Assembly (NCBI RefSeq): GCF_000974785.1
Contig: NZ_BBWV01000002.1
Coordinates: forward strand, 62,001 to 126,000
DNA from: Flavihumibacter petaseus NBRC 106054
GTDB lineage: Bacteria; Bacteroidota; Bacteroidia; Chitinophagales; Chitinophagaceae
Length of the DNA: 64,000 bases
Direction: 5' to 3'
In this document: positions 9,745-18,733 of the stretch, piece after piece
Position numbering within the stretch: position 1 is the stretch's first letter
How the letters are laid out: every line of letters starts with the position of its first letter
Notes under the pieces: model-generated
Told to the model about the DNA's origin: nothing
Database searches by the model: none
The model's input: the letters and a program-made list of their open reading frames with translations, nothing else
Made by a program: the position numbers and the translations under genes

Positions 9745-10179
9745 ATGGGACCATGGTACAGGTTTTTCTCACTCCTCGGAGTATTTGTGGGATGCCTGGT
9801 CTCCTGTAAGAAGGACAATCAGGACAGTGTCGCCTCCAGGCAACTGGTTGGGGTATGGGTAGACGTGGATCATGTTTCCGACACCCTCGTTTTTTACAAA
9901 GGCGATCATGGCGTGCTGATGTTTGACAATTCCATGTCTTTCCGGTCTCATCCTGATCCTGAAGCAGTACGGGTGGCCTACACCTGGCAGGTGAACCTGT
10001 CAGAAGACGGCATCCGCATTGCGCCTACAGATCCCGGCTTTGAAATAGAACTGAGCGGTAGTACAGCGCATCCGTTTACCTGGCTGGAGGAAGGAAAGAA
10101 ATTTGAACTGCCGGGAATAGCATTCCGCTACTGGATGAGTTGCAACAATTGCCTGGTCCGGTATCAGAAAATTCGGTAA
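9745..10179 (+). CDS. Small lipoprotein of unknown function
   Basis: A 144-residue protein with a lipoprotein signal peptide ending in LVSC (cysteine at about residue 21). The mature part is short and beta-rich, with a pattern (LVGVWVDVDHVSDTLVF) like lipocalin-type or calycin-like Bacteroidota lipoproteins. It starts 10 bases after the symporter and ends shortly before a strong hairpin terminator, so it is the last gene of this plus-strand run. Function unknown. Confidence 0.7.
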   Translation: MGPWYRFFSLLGVFVGCLVSCKKDNQDSVASRQLVGVWVDVDHVSDTLVFYKGDHGVLMFDNSMSFRSHPDPEAVRVAYTWQVNLSEDGIRIAPTDPGFEIELSGSTAHPFTWLEEGKKFELPGIAFRYWMSCNNCLVRYQKIR

Positions 10180-10198
10180 CAGTGGACGGTTACATAAA

Positions 10199-10228
10199 AA
10201 AAGAGGCAGTCTTTGGACTGCCTCTTTT
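10199..10228. terminator. Bidirectional intrinsic terminator
   Basis: A perfect 9-bp GC-rich stem (10203-10211 with 10216-10224) around a TTTG loop, flanked by A4 and T4 that extend the pairing and give a T-run in both directions. It separates the lipoprotein gene on plus from the DUF2911 gene on minus, both of which end here. Confidence 0.9.
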
Positions 10229-10247
10229 CATTTGGAATTTGTGCGAA

Positions 10248-11081
10248 TTATTTCAGTTTTGCCATAAGCTTGCGGTTCAGCTCAACATAGTCGTCATTCT
10301 GAGCGGTCTTGGCCAGTTCGGTTGATTTGCTGGAAGCAGCAATAGCTTCCTGCTTCTTGCCGAGTTTAGCGAGGCAGTTGGCTTTCTGGTAATACATCCA
10401 GAAGGCATCAGGGTTCTTTTCAATGCCCTTGTCAAACCAGCTCAGGGCCTGGTTGAGGTCTTTGCCACTTTCCATATAGTACATCGCTGCACTAAAATAC
10501 GGTGGGTTATCCGTCTTCATCAGCTCGTCAATCTGTTTGGTGACCTTGCTGTCAATCTCCGCTTTGATGGGAATGGATACACTGGTTTTGTCCCACAATA
10601 TTTCAAGGTTCATGCTGGTAGGCATGATTTCATCAAACACGATGGCGAAGTTTTCTACTTTGAATGGCATTGCGGAAGGCTTTGCTTTCATACGCAGAAA
10701 ATCCTGGTCCTGCTTGTAAGCAGCCGGGCTGGTTACATCAAGTTGTTTACTCAGAATGACAGTCCATTCTTTTTCGCCAGGAATGGTCAACAGGCCGTAT
10801 TTGCCCGCAGGAACCGGCTTGCCGTCGATGATCACGTCATCACCGAAAGTGATCACGGTAGCACCATTGGCGCCAGTGCGCCATACTTTACCGTAAGGCA
10901 CGAGATCTCCGAAGATCTTGCGTCCTTTAACAGCCGGACGGCTGTAGGAAACTTCAACAGAAGACAATGCAAAATCCTGTTTCACAGTTGAACCGGGACT
11001 CGGCGCAGGAGTCTTAAGGTTTTGTGCTTTCGTCATCAGCATAAATAATGACAGGCAGCAGCACAGCAGCATTTTTTTCAT
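10248..11081 (-). CDS. DUF2911 secreted protein with TPR tail
   Basis: A 277-residue protein with a signal peptide (MKKMLLCCCL to about residue 20). The first 160 residues are a DUF2911 domain, recognised from SYSRPAVKGRKIFG, YGKVWRTGANGAT and the GKPVPAGKYGLLTIPG turn. The last 90 residues carry tetratricopeptide-like helices (residues about 190-265, with ALSWFDKGIEKNPDAFW and a following KANCLAKLGKKQEA). DUF2911 has no known activity. A longer start at 11126 would prepend 15 residues before the signal peptide and is rejected. Confidence 0.85.
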   Translation of the reverse strand: MKKMLLCCCLSLFMLMTKAQNLKTPAPSPGSTVKQDFALSSVEVSYSRPAVKGRKIFGDLVPYGKVWRTGANGATVITFGDDVIIDGKPVPAGKYGLLTIPGEKEWTVILSKQLDVTSPAAYKQDQDFLRMKAKPSAMPFKVENFAIVFDEIMPTSMNLEILWDKTSVSIPIKAEIDSKVTKQIDELMKTDNPPYFSAAMYYMESGKDLNQALSWFDKGIEKNPDAFWMYYQKANCLAKLGKKQEAIAASSKSTELAKTAQNDDYVELNRKLMAKLK

Positions 11082-11112
11082 GTTTGGCTCATTTAGAAAA
11101 CAAATGTAGTTC

Positions 11113-12438
11113 CTAAAACGGCACAATCACATACACGCTGGCACGTTTTCCGCGTAGCACCTTCCAGCCCGGACCAGTTTTAATCAGCCGGATGGCTTCT
11201 GCATCAAGGGTAGGGTGAAGACTTTGCTCTACATTAAAATTGTCCAGCCTTCCCTTACTGTCCACCCTGAAACGGACAACAACTTTCCCGGAAAGCGTAT
11301 CGAGATCGGCAGGTACCTGGCGGGCACTGTCGAGGTAACGGTTATAGGCCTCCCAGCCATTAAGGGGATAAGCCTGCTGCACACTGACACTGAGATCAAC
11401 ATTGCCCGAAGCAGCGTCTTCCTTTGCCCTGCGTGTTTCCGTTTTGCGGCTTACTTTTTTAGATTGGGTGCCATAACCGGTAACCACCACCTCATTCAGG
11501 GCTGTAACGGAAGGCTGCAGTTTCAGGTCGAGCTGGTTGAAACTACCGGGCGGGGGTACCCGCTGCTGCAGGTTCTGATAGCCTACTGATGAAACCACCA
11601 CGTTGGCCAGGGAATCGGCGGCAGGAATATGCATGCTGAACCGGCCTGCTGTATCCGAAGTGACCATTACGCCCGCAACGCGTCCCTGTAGTTGCAACTG
11701 TACGGCTGCACCGGAAACCGGCAGATTGTTTTCATTCCGGATAGTGCCTTCAATGATCCGTTGTGCAGGCGCGGAAACAGGTGCTGCAGCTTTCCGGGAC
11801 AGGGCCGCTTCAATAGTAGGCGGTTCCGGAACAGCTTCATCGGCCTGGGCGTCATCCCTCTCCTTTTCTCTATCTTTAAGGACCGGCTGAGATTCAGCCT
11901 CAGGCTTGAAGTAGTTGGTTTTTAATTTTGATTTCCCGGGTACATCCAGTTTTGCAATATCGCGCGATACAGTGTCTGACTGAAACGACAGTTTTTGGCT
12001 ATCCGGATCAGAAACTGATGGTGCAGCTCCAACTTCCGGAGCAGCCGGGGCCTGAACCGGTGTTTCTGCTTTATTAAATGCTACTTCACTTTGAGGTTGC
12101 TCCTTTACCTTATTTTCCAACCAGAACCAGTACACCGAGCCGGCAAAAATCAATACGATCGCTGCTGCCGCTGCGGGCCAGAAAATGGAACGTTTGTGCC
12201 GGTTTTCGGATGCGAGCCGTTTTTCCAGCTGCTGTTGTAAAGTATCGTGAATGGCGCCAGCAGATCCCTGTTCCTTTTCCAGCAATACGCGGTAGCCATC
12301 CAGGGCATCGGCCAGGAAGGGATCATCCAGGGCAGCCATTTCCAGCGCATGGCGTTCAGCCGGGCTGAGTTTCCCCTGCCAGTATCGTTCCAGCATCAGG
12401 GGATCAAAGGGTTGATTATGGTCAAAGCTGCTGCTCAT
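11113..12438 (-). CDS. Hybrid anti-sigma-like protein with CarboxypepD_reg and TonB C-terminal domain
   Basis: A 441-residue membrane protein. Residues 1-75 look like a cytoplasmic anti-sigma segment (ERYWQGKLSPAERHALE). One membrane helix follows (about 84-105), then a long Pro/Ala/Glu-rich linker. A carboxypeptidase-regulatory-like domain lies at about 230-310 and ends in NEVVVTGYG, the phrase normally found before the plug of SusC-type receptors. The last 90 residues are a TonB C-terminal domain (VVRFRVDSKGRLDNF to the end). It overlaps the sigma factor gene by 17 bases, which supports control of that sigma factor. Neither barrel nor plug is present. Confidence 0.8.
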   Translation of the reverse strand: MSSSFDHNQPFDPLMLERYWQGKLSPAERHALEMAALDDPFLADALDGYRVLLEKEQGSAGAIHDTLQQQLEKRLASENRHKRSIFWPAAAAAIVLIFAGSVYWFWLENKVKEQPQSEVAFNKAETPVQAPAAPEVGAAPSVSDPDSQKLSFQSDTVSRDIAKLDVPGKSKLKTNYFKPEAESQPVLKDREKERDDAQADEAVPEPPTIEAALSRKAAAPVSAPAQRIIEGTIRNENNLPVSGAAVQLQLQGRVAGVMVTSDTAGRFSMHIPAADSLANVVVSSVGYQNLQQRVPPPGSFNQLDLKLQPSVTALNEVVVTGYGTQSKKVSRKTETRRAKEDAASGNVDLSVSVQQAYPLNGWEAYNRYLDSARQVPADLDTLSGKVVVRFRVDSKGRLDNFNVEQSLHPTLDAEAIRLIKTGPGWKVLRGKRASVYVIVPF

Positions 12439-13006
12439 GAATCTTTTTTTCCATACAGATTTTAAGGTTCCTGCGGCCGTTCTGGATCAGGCTGCGCACT
12501 TTATTCCAGTCCAGCCCGGTCTGGTCGGCAATTTCATGATACGAGCGCTGTTCAAGGTAAAACAGGGTCACGGCCCGCTGCTGCTCCGTGGTCAGCGCGG
12601 AAATGCATTTTTCCAATGCCTGCAGGTTCATTTCTTTCTGTTCACTGCCGTTCAGATGCACGGGCGCTTCAGATTGCATAATATTATCCGGCAGGGAAAC
12701 CACCCTGGCCTTTTTACCACTGCGCAATTCCATGAGGCAATGGTTCTTCGCCAGGGTATACAACCAGCTTTTAAAATACTCCACCCGGTGTTGCCGGAGC
12801 TTTACCACCAGCTGTTCAAAAATCTGCATCACGGCATCACGTGCTGCTTCATTATCCTCCAGGTACTTCATACAAAGACCAAATACGAGGTCCATATATG
12901 GAGAGTAGAGCTTGCCCAACAAGGCAAGATCGCCCGTGTCGTGGTAGCGCTGCAGCAGTTCCTGTTCGCTGGCAGTGGGGTCTGGTATGGCCGGAATAAA
13001 TTTCAA
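12422..13006 (-). CDS. ECF-type RNA polymerase sigma factor
   Basis: A 194-residue sigma-70 family protein with region 2 (DLVFGLCMKYLEDNEAARDAVMQIFEQL cannot be given in full; it spans about residues 40-66) and region 4 with SYHEIADQTGLDWNKVRSL near the end. The start is a TTG at 13004-13006; an in-frame stop lies directly upstream and no ATG occurs before region 2, so TTG is the only start giving a full protein. It overlaps the hybrid anti-sigma gene, which fits a sigma/anti-sigma pair. The regulon cannot be told; the divergent VWA gene is a likely target by position. Confidence 0.88.
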   Translation of the reverse strand: MKFIPAIPDPTASEQELLQRYHDTGDLALLGKLYSPYMDLVFGLCMKYLEDNEAARDAVMQIFEQLVVKLRQHRVEYFKSWLYTLAKNHCLMELRSGKKARVVSLPDNIMQSEAPVHLNGSEQKEMNLQALEKCISALTTEQQRAVTLFYLEQRSYHEIADQTGLDWNKVRSLIQNGRRNLKICMEKKIHEQQL

Positions 13007-13085
13007 GCGTCATGGCAATATAAAAAAAATACAGTGGGTTTGTGTAATCGGTTCAATACAGCCATCCCAATAAAAACCCAACGTT

Positions 13086-15005
13086 ATGCCTGTACATAAA
13101 AACTCCATGGGTATGGTCGGTATTCTGGTAGCCATATTCGGATTACTGGTTACCTCCGTCCTGCCACCCCGCACCATTCATGGCATTGTGTTAGATGCCA
13201 CTACGCAAAAGCCGATCGCTGGTGCAACCATCACAGAACGAGGCACTAAAAATTCAACTTCATCCGGCCAGGATGGGAAATTTTCACTCACTATCAGTGG
13301 TGTCAATACCCACCTGGTGTGCCAGTCGGTTGGATTTAATGCTGCTACTACGGTAGTCGCAGCTACCGACACCAGTGTTACCATATTGTTGTCATCATCA
13401 TCAGCACAGCTCGATGAAGTTGTCGTAACCGCATATGCTAACAGAAAGGCGAAAGAAGTGACCATTTCTTCAGTTCAGGTTTTGCAGGGAAAGGTAGCCG
13501 GCGTCGCCATACGGGGACAAAGTTCTATTTCCAACGGTTATTATAGCGCTGACCGCGAAGAGGAAGCTGACCGCGAAGGTTATAGTTCCATTGACGAAAA
13601 CAAATTCAGGAAAGCAAAACAATTCCCGCTGTCGACTTTCTCTATCGATGTAGACGCTGCTTCCTACAGCAATATCCGCCGTTTCCTCAATGGTGGCAAC
13701 CTTCCCCCTGCAGGTTCAGTCCGCACGGAAGAGCTGATCAACTACTTCGATTACACCTACGACGGACCGAAAGACGAACATCCTTTTGCCGTGCATACTG
13801 CATACTCCGAATGCCCCTGGAATGAAAAGCATCAGCTGGTATCGATCGGCCTGCAAGGGAGAAAGATCGAAACAGCAAACCTTCCCGCCAGCAACCTGGT
13901 ATTCCTGATCGATGTCTCAGGCTCTATGGATGAGCCCAACAAACTGCCCCTGGTACAGCAATCCCTGATACTGCTCACCGACCAGTTAAGGGAGGAGGAT
14001 AGGGTAGCGCTTGTAGTCTATGCAGGCGCCGCTGGCCTCGTTCTGCCACCTACTACCGGAGATCAGAAAACGAAAATCAAAGACGCCATCCGCCGGCTTG
14101 AAGCAGGCGGCTCAACAGCAGGAGGAGCGGGGCTTCGGCTTGCCTATAAAACTGCCAAAGAGAACTTCCTGGAAAATGGTAACAATCGTGTCATTCTCTG
14201 CACCGACGGCGATTTCAACGTCGGTGAAAGCAGTGATGCCTCCATGGAAAAACTGATCACGGAAGAAAGAAAAAGCAATGTGTTCCTCACTGTATTGGGA
14301 TTTGGAACGGGTAATTACCAGGATGCCAAAATGCAACTGCTGGCCGATAAAGGCAATGGCAATCACGCTTATATCGACGGTCTGACAGAGGCAAAAAAAG
14401 TGTTGGTGAAAGAATTCGGTGGCACCCTGTTCACCATTGCCAAAGATGTAAAACTGCAAATCGAATTCAATCCTGCCCTGGTACAATCCTACCGCCTGAT
14501 CGGTTATGAGAACCGCATGCTGCAGGATGAAGATTTTAACGATGATATCAAGGATGCAGGTGAAATGGGCAGCGGCCATACTGTTACCGCACTGTATGAA
14601 ATCATTCCCGTTGGCGTGAAAGACAAATTCTCGCGTGAGGTCGACCCCCTGGAATACCAGGACGTACCAAAGGGGACCGAAAAACCTAACCGTGAGAATA
14701 TTCTTACCCTGAAGATCCGGTACAAGGAACCGAAAGAGAACAAGAGCAAGCTCATGGTACAACGGTTGTCCAAAGAAAGCAGGACAGCGTTTGATGATGC
14801 ACCGGAGAACCTTCGCTTCAGTGCTGCCGTAGCAGAGTGGGGGATGCTGCTCAATAAATCCGAATACCTGCAGCAATCCAGTTTTGACCAGGTGCTGAAC
14901 ATCGCTTCAGGTGCGATGGACCAGGACACGCAGGGTTACCGGAAAGAATTCCTTGAGCTGGTACAAAAATCAAAAGTGCTGGGCAAAGACAATGCCGCAC
15001 GCTGA
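13086..15005 (+). CDS. VWA-domain protein with receptor-type N-terminal module
   Basis: A 639-residue exported protein. After a hydrophobic N-terminus comes a carboxypeptidase-regulatory-like domain (about residues 30-105) ending in DEVVVTAYA and a short plug-like stretch (VLQGKVAGVAIRGQ). A YfbK-type von Willebrand A domain follows, with the metal-binding motif DVSGSMD near residue 277, and a C-terminal domain of the kind often attached to it (DUF3520-like). VWA domains bind proteins through a metal ion. The gene is divergent from the sigma/anti-sigma pair across 79 bases and shares its module with the anti-sigma protein, so a joint envelope system is inferred. Confidence 0.85.
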   Translation: MPVHKNSMGMVGILVAIFGLLVTSVLPPRTIHGIVLDATTQKPIAGATITERGTKNSTSSGQDGKFSLTISGVNTHLVCQSVGFNAATTVVAATDTSVTILLSSSSAQLDEVVVTAYANRKAKEVTISSVQVLQGKVAGVAIRGQSSISNGYYSADREEEADREGYSSIDENKFRKAKQFPLSTFSIDVDAASYSNIRRFLNGGNLPPAGSVRTEELINYFDYTYDGPKDEHPFAVHTAYSECPWNEKHQLVSIGLQGRKIETANLPASNLVFLIDVSGSMDEPNKLPLVQQSLILLTDQLREEDRVALVVYAGAAGLVLPPTTGDQKTKIKDAIRRLEAGGSTAGGAGLRLAYKTAKENFLENGNNRVILCTDGDFNVGESSDASMEKLITEERKSNVFLTVLGFGTGNYQDAKMQLLADKGNGNHAYIDGLTEAKKVLVKEFGGTLFTIAKDVKLQIEFNPALVQSYRLIGYENRMLQDEDFNDDIKDAGEMGSGHTVTALYEIIPVGVKDKFSREVDPLEYQDVPKGTEKPNRENILTLKIRYKEPKENKSKLMVQRLSKESRTAFDDAPENLRFSAAVAEWGMLLNKSEYLQQSSFDQVLNIASGAMDQDTQGYRKEFLELVQKSKVLGKDNAAR

Positions 15006-15022
15006 CAGGTAAAATTGCTGGT

Positions 15023-15925
15023 TTATTTCCGGAACCCGGGGTGAAAGGAATAAAGGGTCTTCCGGAGAAACTCGCGGTCGAGGTGGGTGTAGATCTCCGT
15101 GGTGGTGATGCTTTCGTGCCCAAGCATTTCCTGCACCGCCCGGAGGTCTGCACCATTTTCCACCAGGTGTGTGGCAAATGAATGCCGGAAGGTGTGTGGA
15201 CTGATCTGCTTGGAAATGCCGGCTTTTTGTGCAAGCGCTTTGATGATCAGGAAGATCATTACCCTGGTGAGTTGTGCCCCGCGACGGTTCAGAAACAGGA
15301 TATCTTCCTTGCCCGGTTTGATCTGCTGGTGATTCCTGATCGTGTTCCGGTAGATCTCAATCTGCCGGATCGCATTCTCACCGATCGGTACCAGTCTTTC
15401 CTTGCTGCCTTTACCCAGCACCCTGATAAATCCGCTGTCGAGAAAGAGACACGAAATCTGCAACCCGACCAGTTCACTGACCCGCAGGCCACAACTGTAC
15501 AGCGTTTCCAGGATCGCCTTATTGCGCTCACCTTCCGGTTTACTCAGGTCAATGGCTGCAATGATCAGCTCAATCTCTTCGTAACTCAGGGTATCTGGCA
15601 GCAACCTGCTGAGCTTCGGCGCTTCCAGCAATATCGTGGGGTCTTCCCGCACGATCTGTTCTTCCACACAATACTTGTAAAAACTCCGGAGACCGGAAAG
15701 AATCCTTGCCTGTGACCGCTGCGTCATGCCCAGCTCAGCCACCCACCGGATGAATTGTTCCAGGTCCTCCGGCTGCAGCTTATCGGGCGCAGCAAGGTTG
15801 CCCGCATGGGAAAGATACTGGGTAAGTTTCTCAATATCCTGCAGATACGCCTGCACAGAATTGTCCGCGAGCGATTTTTCCAGGCGTAGCCACGCTTTGT
15901 ATCCCTTTTTGTAAGTCTCCCACAT
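15023..15925 (-). CDS. xerD: Tyrosine recombinase XerD
   Basis: A 300-residue site-specific recombinase, the normal XerC/XerD length. The N-terminal SAM-like DNA-binding domain spans residues 1-105. All six catalytic residues are visible: R148 (CGLRVSEL), K172 (GKGSKER), H244 and R247 (HTFRHSFATHL), H270 (MLGHESI) and Y279 (TEIYTHL). Such enzymes resolve chromosome dimers at dif. No transposon or phage genes surround it, so the housekeeping role is favoured. It is convergent with the VWA gene, 17 bases away. Confidence 0.93.
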   Translation of the reverse strand: MWETYKKGYKAWLRLEKSLADNSVQAYLQDIEKLTQYLSHAGNLAAPDKLQPEDLEQFIRWVAELGMTQRSQARILSGLRSFYKYCVEEQIVREDPTILLEAPKLSRLLPDTLSYEEIELIIAAIDLSKPEGERNKAILETLYSCGLRVSELVGLQISCLFLDSGFIRVLGKGSKERLVPIGENAIRQIEIYRNTIRNHQQIKPGKEDILFLNRRGAQLTRVMIFLIIKALAQKAGISKQISPHTFRHSFATHLVENGADLRAVQEMLGHESITTTEIYTHLDREFLRKTLYSFHPGFRK

Positions 15926-16004
15926 TTTTTCCAGAGAATCAATTCGGCAGCAATTTAAACATTGAAACCTTTATATTGCGGTCAAATCAACCACTGCAGC
16001 AAGC

Positions 16005-16538
16005 ATGACCGTAGCGACCAATAGCCGTGCCGTAAACCTTCGCAGGTTTAAAAAGAAAGTGCTGGACACGAAGATGAAGATGAGGCGATTCCTTACCAAG
16101 GTCGAGAATACCAGGCCAAGAGGACTAGACAAAATAACGCCCGAACTCAACCGTGAAGTTTGGGAAGAAGTGGACTGCCTCACCTGTGCCAATTGCTGCA
16201 AATCGATGACGCCGACTTTCACCGGCAAGGATGTTACCCGCATCGCTGCACACCTTGGTATGTCGGAAAAGGCTTTCCGCGAAAAATGGCTGTATTACGA
16301 TAAGAAGGATAAAGACTGGATGAACGTAAAACGCCCCTGCCAGTTCCTCGATACCAAAACCAATATGTGTTCCATCTACGAAGTACGTCCTTCTGATTGC
16401 GCCGGCTTTCCCCACCTGACCAAGAAAAAAATGGCGGACTATATTCATGTACACAAACAGAACCTTGAGTACTGTCCCGCTACCTACAAAATGGTGGAAA
16501 AAATGCGCGCAAGACTCGAAGGCGTAACCATTTCTTAA
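16005..16538 (+). CDS. YkgJ-family cysteine-cluster protein
   Basis: A 177-residue soluble protein with eight spaced cysteines. Motifs CLTCANCCKSM (about residues 60-68), CQFLDTKTNMCSIYEVRPSDC (longer than shown limit; about 115-135, key cysteines at its start, middle and end) and a last CPAT are those of the zinc- or iron-binding YkgJ family. The family may act in oxidative protein or metal-cluster chemistry, but no enzyme activity is established. It overlaps the convergent YraN gene by 4 bases and is divergent from xerD. Confidence 0.88.
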   Translation: MTVATNSRAVNLRRFKKKVLDTKMKMRRFLTKVENTRPRGLDKITPELNREVWEEVDCLTCANCCKSMTPTFTGKDVTRIAAHLGMSEKAFREKWLYYDKKDKDWMNVKRPCQFLDTKTNMCSIYEVRPSDCAGFPHLTKKKMADYIHVHKQNLEYCPATYKMVEKMRARLEGVTIS

Positions 16539-16882
16539 CCGACATCTTCCAGGAAAGTTATCGTGTTGAAATTCCCATTCAGCAGAATGGCCAGTACGTC
16601 AAACTGGATCCGCCGCCATTGCGGATGTTGGGTAAGATATTCCTCCGCCGCGATCCGGAGATGATACAGTTTTTTTCCGTTCACCTGCTCTTCAGGATTG
16701 CCGAAACCCAGTCCCATCCTGGTCTTCACTTCAATGAAGTGGAGTACGTGATCTTTACAGGCGATCAGGTCGATTTCTTTTCTCCGTGCTTTCCAGTTTC
16801 TTTCCAGCAATACAAATTCATGTTGCTGTAACCACATCGCTGCAAGGTTTTCACCTTTCCTTCCCGTATTCTGCCTGTTCAT
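16535..16882 (-). CDS. YraN/UPF0102 family nuclease-fold protein
   Basis: A 115-residue protein with the UPF0102 pattern: GRKGENLAAMWL at the start, then EIDLIACKDHVLHFIEVKTR with the restriction-endonuclease-like D-x(n)-E-x-K core (residues about 38-54). The fold is that of Holliday-junction resolvase-like nucleases, but activity is not shown for most members. Length is normal. It starts 31 bases from the divergent manA gene. Confidence 0.9.
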   Translation of the reverse strand: MNRQNTGRKGENLAAMWLQQHEFVLLERNWKARRKEIDLIACKDHVLHFIEVKTRMGLGFGNPEEQVNGKKLYHLRIAAEEYLTQHPQWRRIQFDVLAILLNGNFNTITFLEDVG

Positions 16883-16913
16883 AAAGTGCTTTGATGTATT
16901 TTCGGCCTTTAAT

Positions 16914-18116
16914 ATGCAGCATCAAAATAAAGTGTTTGCACTTGAGGGAAAAGTGCAGCATTATCAATGGGGTGGTTTCACCTATCTCCCGCAGTTGTTA
17001 TCACGGTCAAATTCGCGCAAAGAACCTTTTGCAGAATACTGGCTGGGCGCTCATGCGCAAGCCCCGGCACAACTGATCGGCAGTACCGATCTTCACCAAT
17101 TGCTGCAGGACAATCCTTCATTGCTGGGCGAGAAAGTAAAGAAGACCTTTGGCAGACTGCCCTACCTGTTGAAAATTCTCGATGTGAAAGATATGCTCAG
17201 CATCCAGGTGCACCCCACGCGCGAAAGTGCGATCGAAGGATTTGCTGCTGAGAATGCAAAGGGTATCGCGCTGACCGCTCCGAACAGGAATTATAAGGAT
17301 GACAATCATAAGCCGGAAGTGATGGTAGCGCTGAGTGAGTTCTACCTGCTGCACGGATTCCGCGCTGTGGAGACGATGAAAGCGATCCTTACAAAAGTGC
17401 CGGAACTGAATTTTCTGTTGGAGGTATTCGGTGATGGTGATTACCGTGCCCTGTACAGCCGCGTAATGGAAATGCCTGCTGAAGAAGTCAAAGCTACCTT
17501 GCAGCCATTGCTGGATCGGATCGTACCGGCTTATGAAAGCGGATCAATAGAAAAATCAGACCCGGATTTCTGGGCAGCCCGCGCAGCGCTGACCTATAAG
17601 CAGGAAGGAACGATCGACCGCGGCATCTTTTCAGTTTACCTGCTCAACCTGGTGCAGGTGCAGGAAGGCCAGGGCGTGTTCCAGGATGCTGGCATCCTGC
17701 ATGCCTACCTTGAGGGACAGAATGTGGAATTGATGGCGAACTCAGACAACGTACTCCGCGGGGGACTGACACCCAAATACATTGATGTGCCGGAACTGAT
17801 GAAGCACGTACGGTTCGAGCCGGTTGTACCCCATGTGTTGGAAGCAACCCCGGTGAACACCGTTGAGGCCGTGTACAAAACACCGGCACCGGATTTTGAG
17901 CTGCACAGCATTAAACTCGGAGAAGGAGAGAAATACAGTGTTGCAGCTAACACAGTAGACATCCTTATTGTGCTGGAAGGCGATGTGGTGGCTACTGAAA
18001 ATGACCAGCCGGGAATCGAAATGTCCTGGGGAGACAGCCTGCTGCTGCTTGATGGCGCTGAACTGACGCTGGAGGCCAGGAGCCCCGTCCTGATCTACCG
18101 CTCCACCACCCCATGA
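16914..18116 (+). CDS. manA: Mannose-6-phosphate isomerase, class I
   Basis: A 400-residue cytosolic zinc enzyme that interconverts fructose-6-phosphate and mannose-6-phosphate. The class I motifs are present: HYQWGG near the start, SIQVHPTRE with Gln and His ligands near residue 95, a KPEVMVALSEF glutamate near 137, and ILHAYLEGQNVELMANSDN with a His ligand and the active-site loop near 260, followed by RGGLTPKYID. Length matches the family. It is followed after 40 bases by the DUF6580 gene. Confidence 0.94.
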   Translation: MQHQNKVFALEGKVQHYQWGGFTYLPQLLSRSNSRKEPFAEYWLGAHAQAPAQLIGSTDLHQLLQDNPSLLGEKVKKTFGRLPYLLKILDVKDMLSIQVHPTRESAIEGFAAENAKGIALTAPNRNYKDDNHKPEVMVALSEFYLLHGFRAVETMKAILTKVPELNFLLEVFGDGDYRALYSRVMEMPAEEVKATLQPLLDRIVPAYESGSIEKSDPDFWAARAALTYKQEGTIDRGIFSVYLLNLVQVQEGQGVFQDAGILHAYLEGQNVELMANSDNVLRGGLTPKYIDVPELMKHVRFEPVVPHVLEATPVNTVEAVYKTPAPDFELHSIKLGEGEKYSVAANTVDILIVLEGDVVATENDQPGIEMSWGDSLLLLDGAELTLEARSPVLIYRSTTP

Positions 18117-18156
18117 ATGCCCTGATTTTCCTATTTTTGTACCATATACCCGAAGT

Positions 18157-18726
18157 ATGAAAAATACGCGCTCCATCCTGTTTGCTTTCCTCCTGCTGGT
18201 AGTTGCCGCAGCGATCTATAGAATCATTCCCAACAGACCTCTGGGATTTGCCCCGCATATCGCCATGGCCCTCTTTGGTGGTGCCGTGATCAAAGACCGT
18301 AAATGGGCTTTCGCCTTACCGGTGTTCTCCATGTTCCTGAGCGACTGCATTTTCGAATTGCTGTTTCGCGCAGGATGGAGTGATCTTCCGGGTTTCTACG
18401 ACGGTCAAACCACCAACTATATATTGTTTGCCCTGATCACCTTCGTGGGTTTCGCCATCAACAGGATTACGATCCCCAGGGTGCTGGCTGGTTCACTGGT
18501 TGCACCACTGGTATACTTCGTACTTTCTAATACTGCTGTTTGGATGGGCGGCGCCGGCTTCCAGCGGCCAAAGACTTTTGACGGCTGGCTGCTGGCACTT
18601 GGAGATGGTGTGCCTTTTCTTCGTGGCAGCATAGCGGCTACGGTGGTGTTCAGCGTATTGCTGTTCGGTGCCTATTATTGGTGGAAAGGCGACTTCAGGC
18701 CTTCACTTCAGCCTGCTGCAAAATAA
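18157..18726 (+). CDS. DUF6580 multi-helix membrane protein
   Basis: A 189-residue inner-membrane protein with five or six hydrophobic helices. The family signature RIIPNRPLGFAPHIAMALFGG follows the first helix (about residues 21-42), and WMGGAGFQRPKTFDG lies before the last helices. DUF6580 proteins look like substrate-binding components of small transporters, but the cargo is unknown. The gene ends 7 bases before the convergent TrpF-like gene. Confidence 0.8.
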   Translation: MKNTRSILFAFLLLVVAAAIYRIIPNRPLGFAPHIAMALFGGAVIKDRKWAFALPVFSMFLSDCIFELLFRAGWSDLPGFYDGQTTNYILFALITFVGFAINRITIPRVLAGSLVAPLVYFVLSNTAVWMGGAGFQRPKTFDGWLLALGDGVPFLRGSIAATVVFSVLLFGAYYWWKGDFRPSLQPAAK

Positions 18727-18733
18727 CGCCCAC

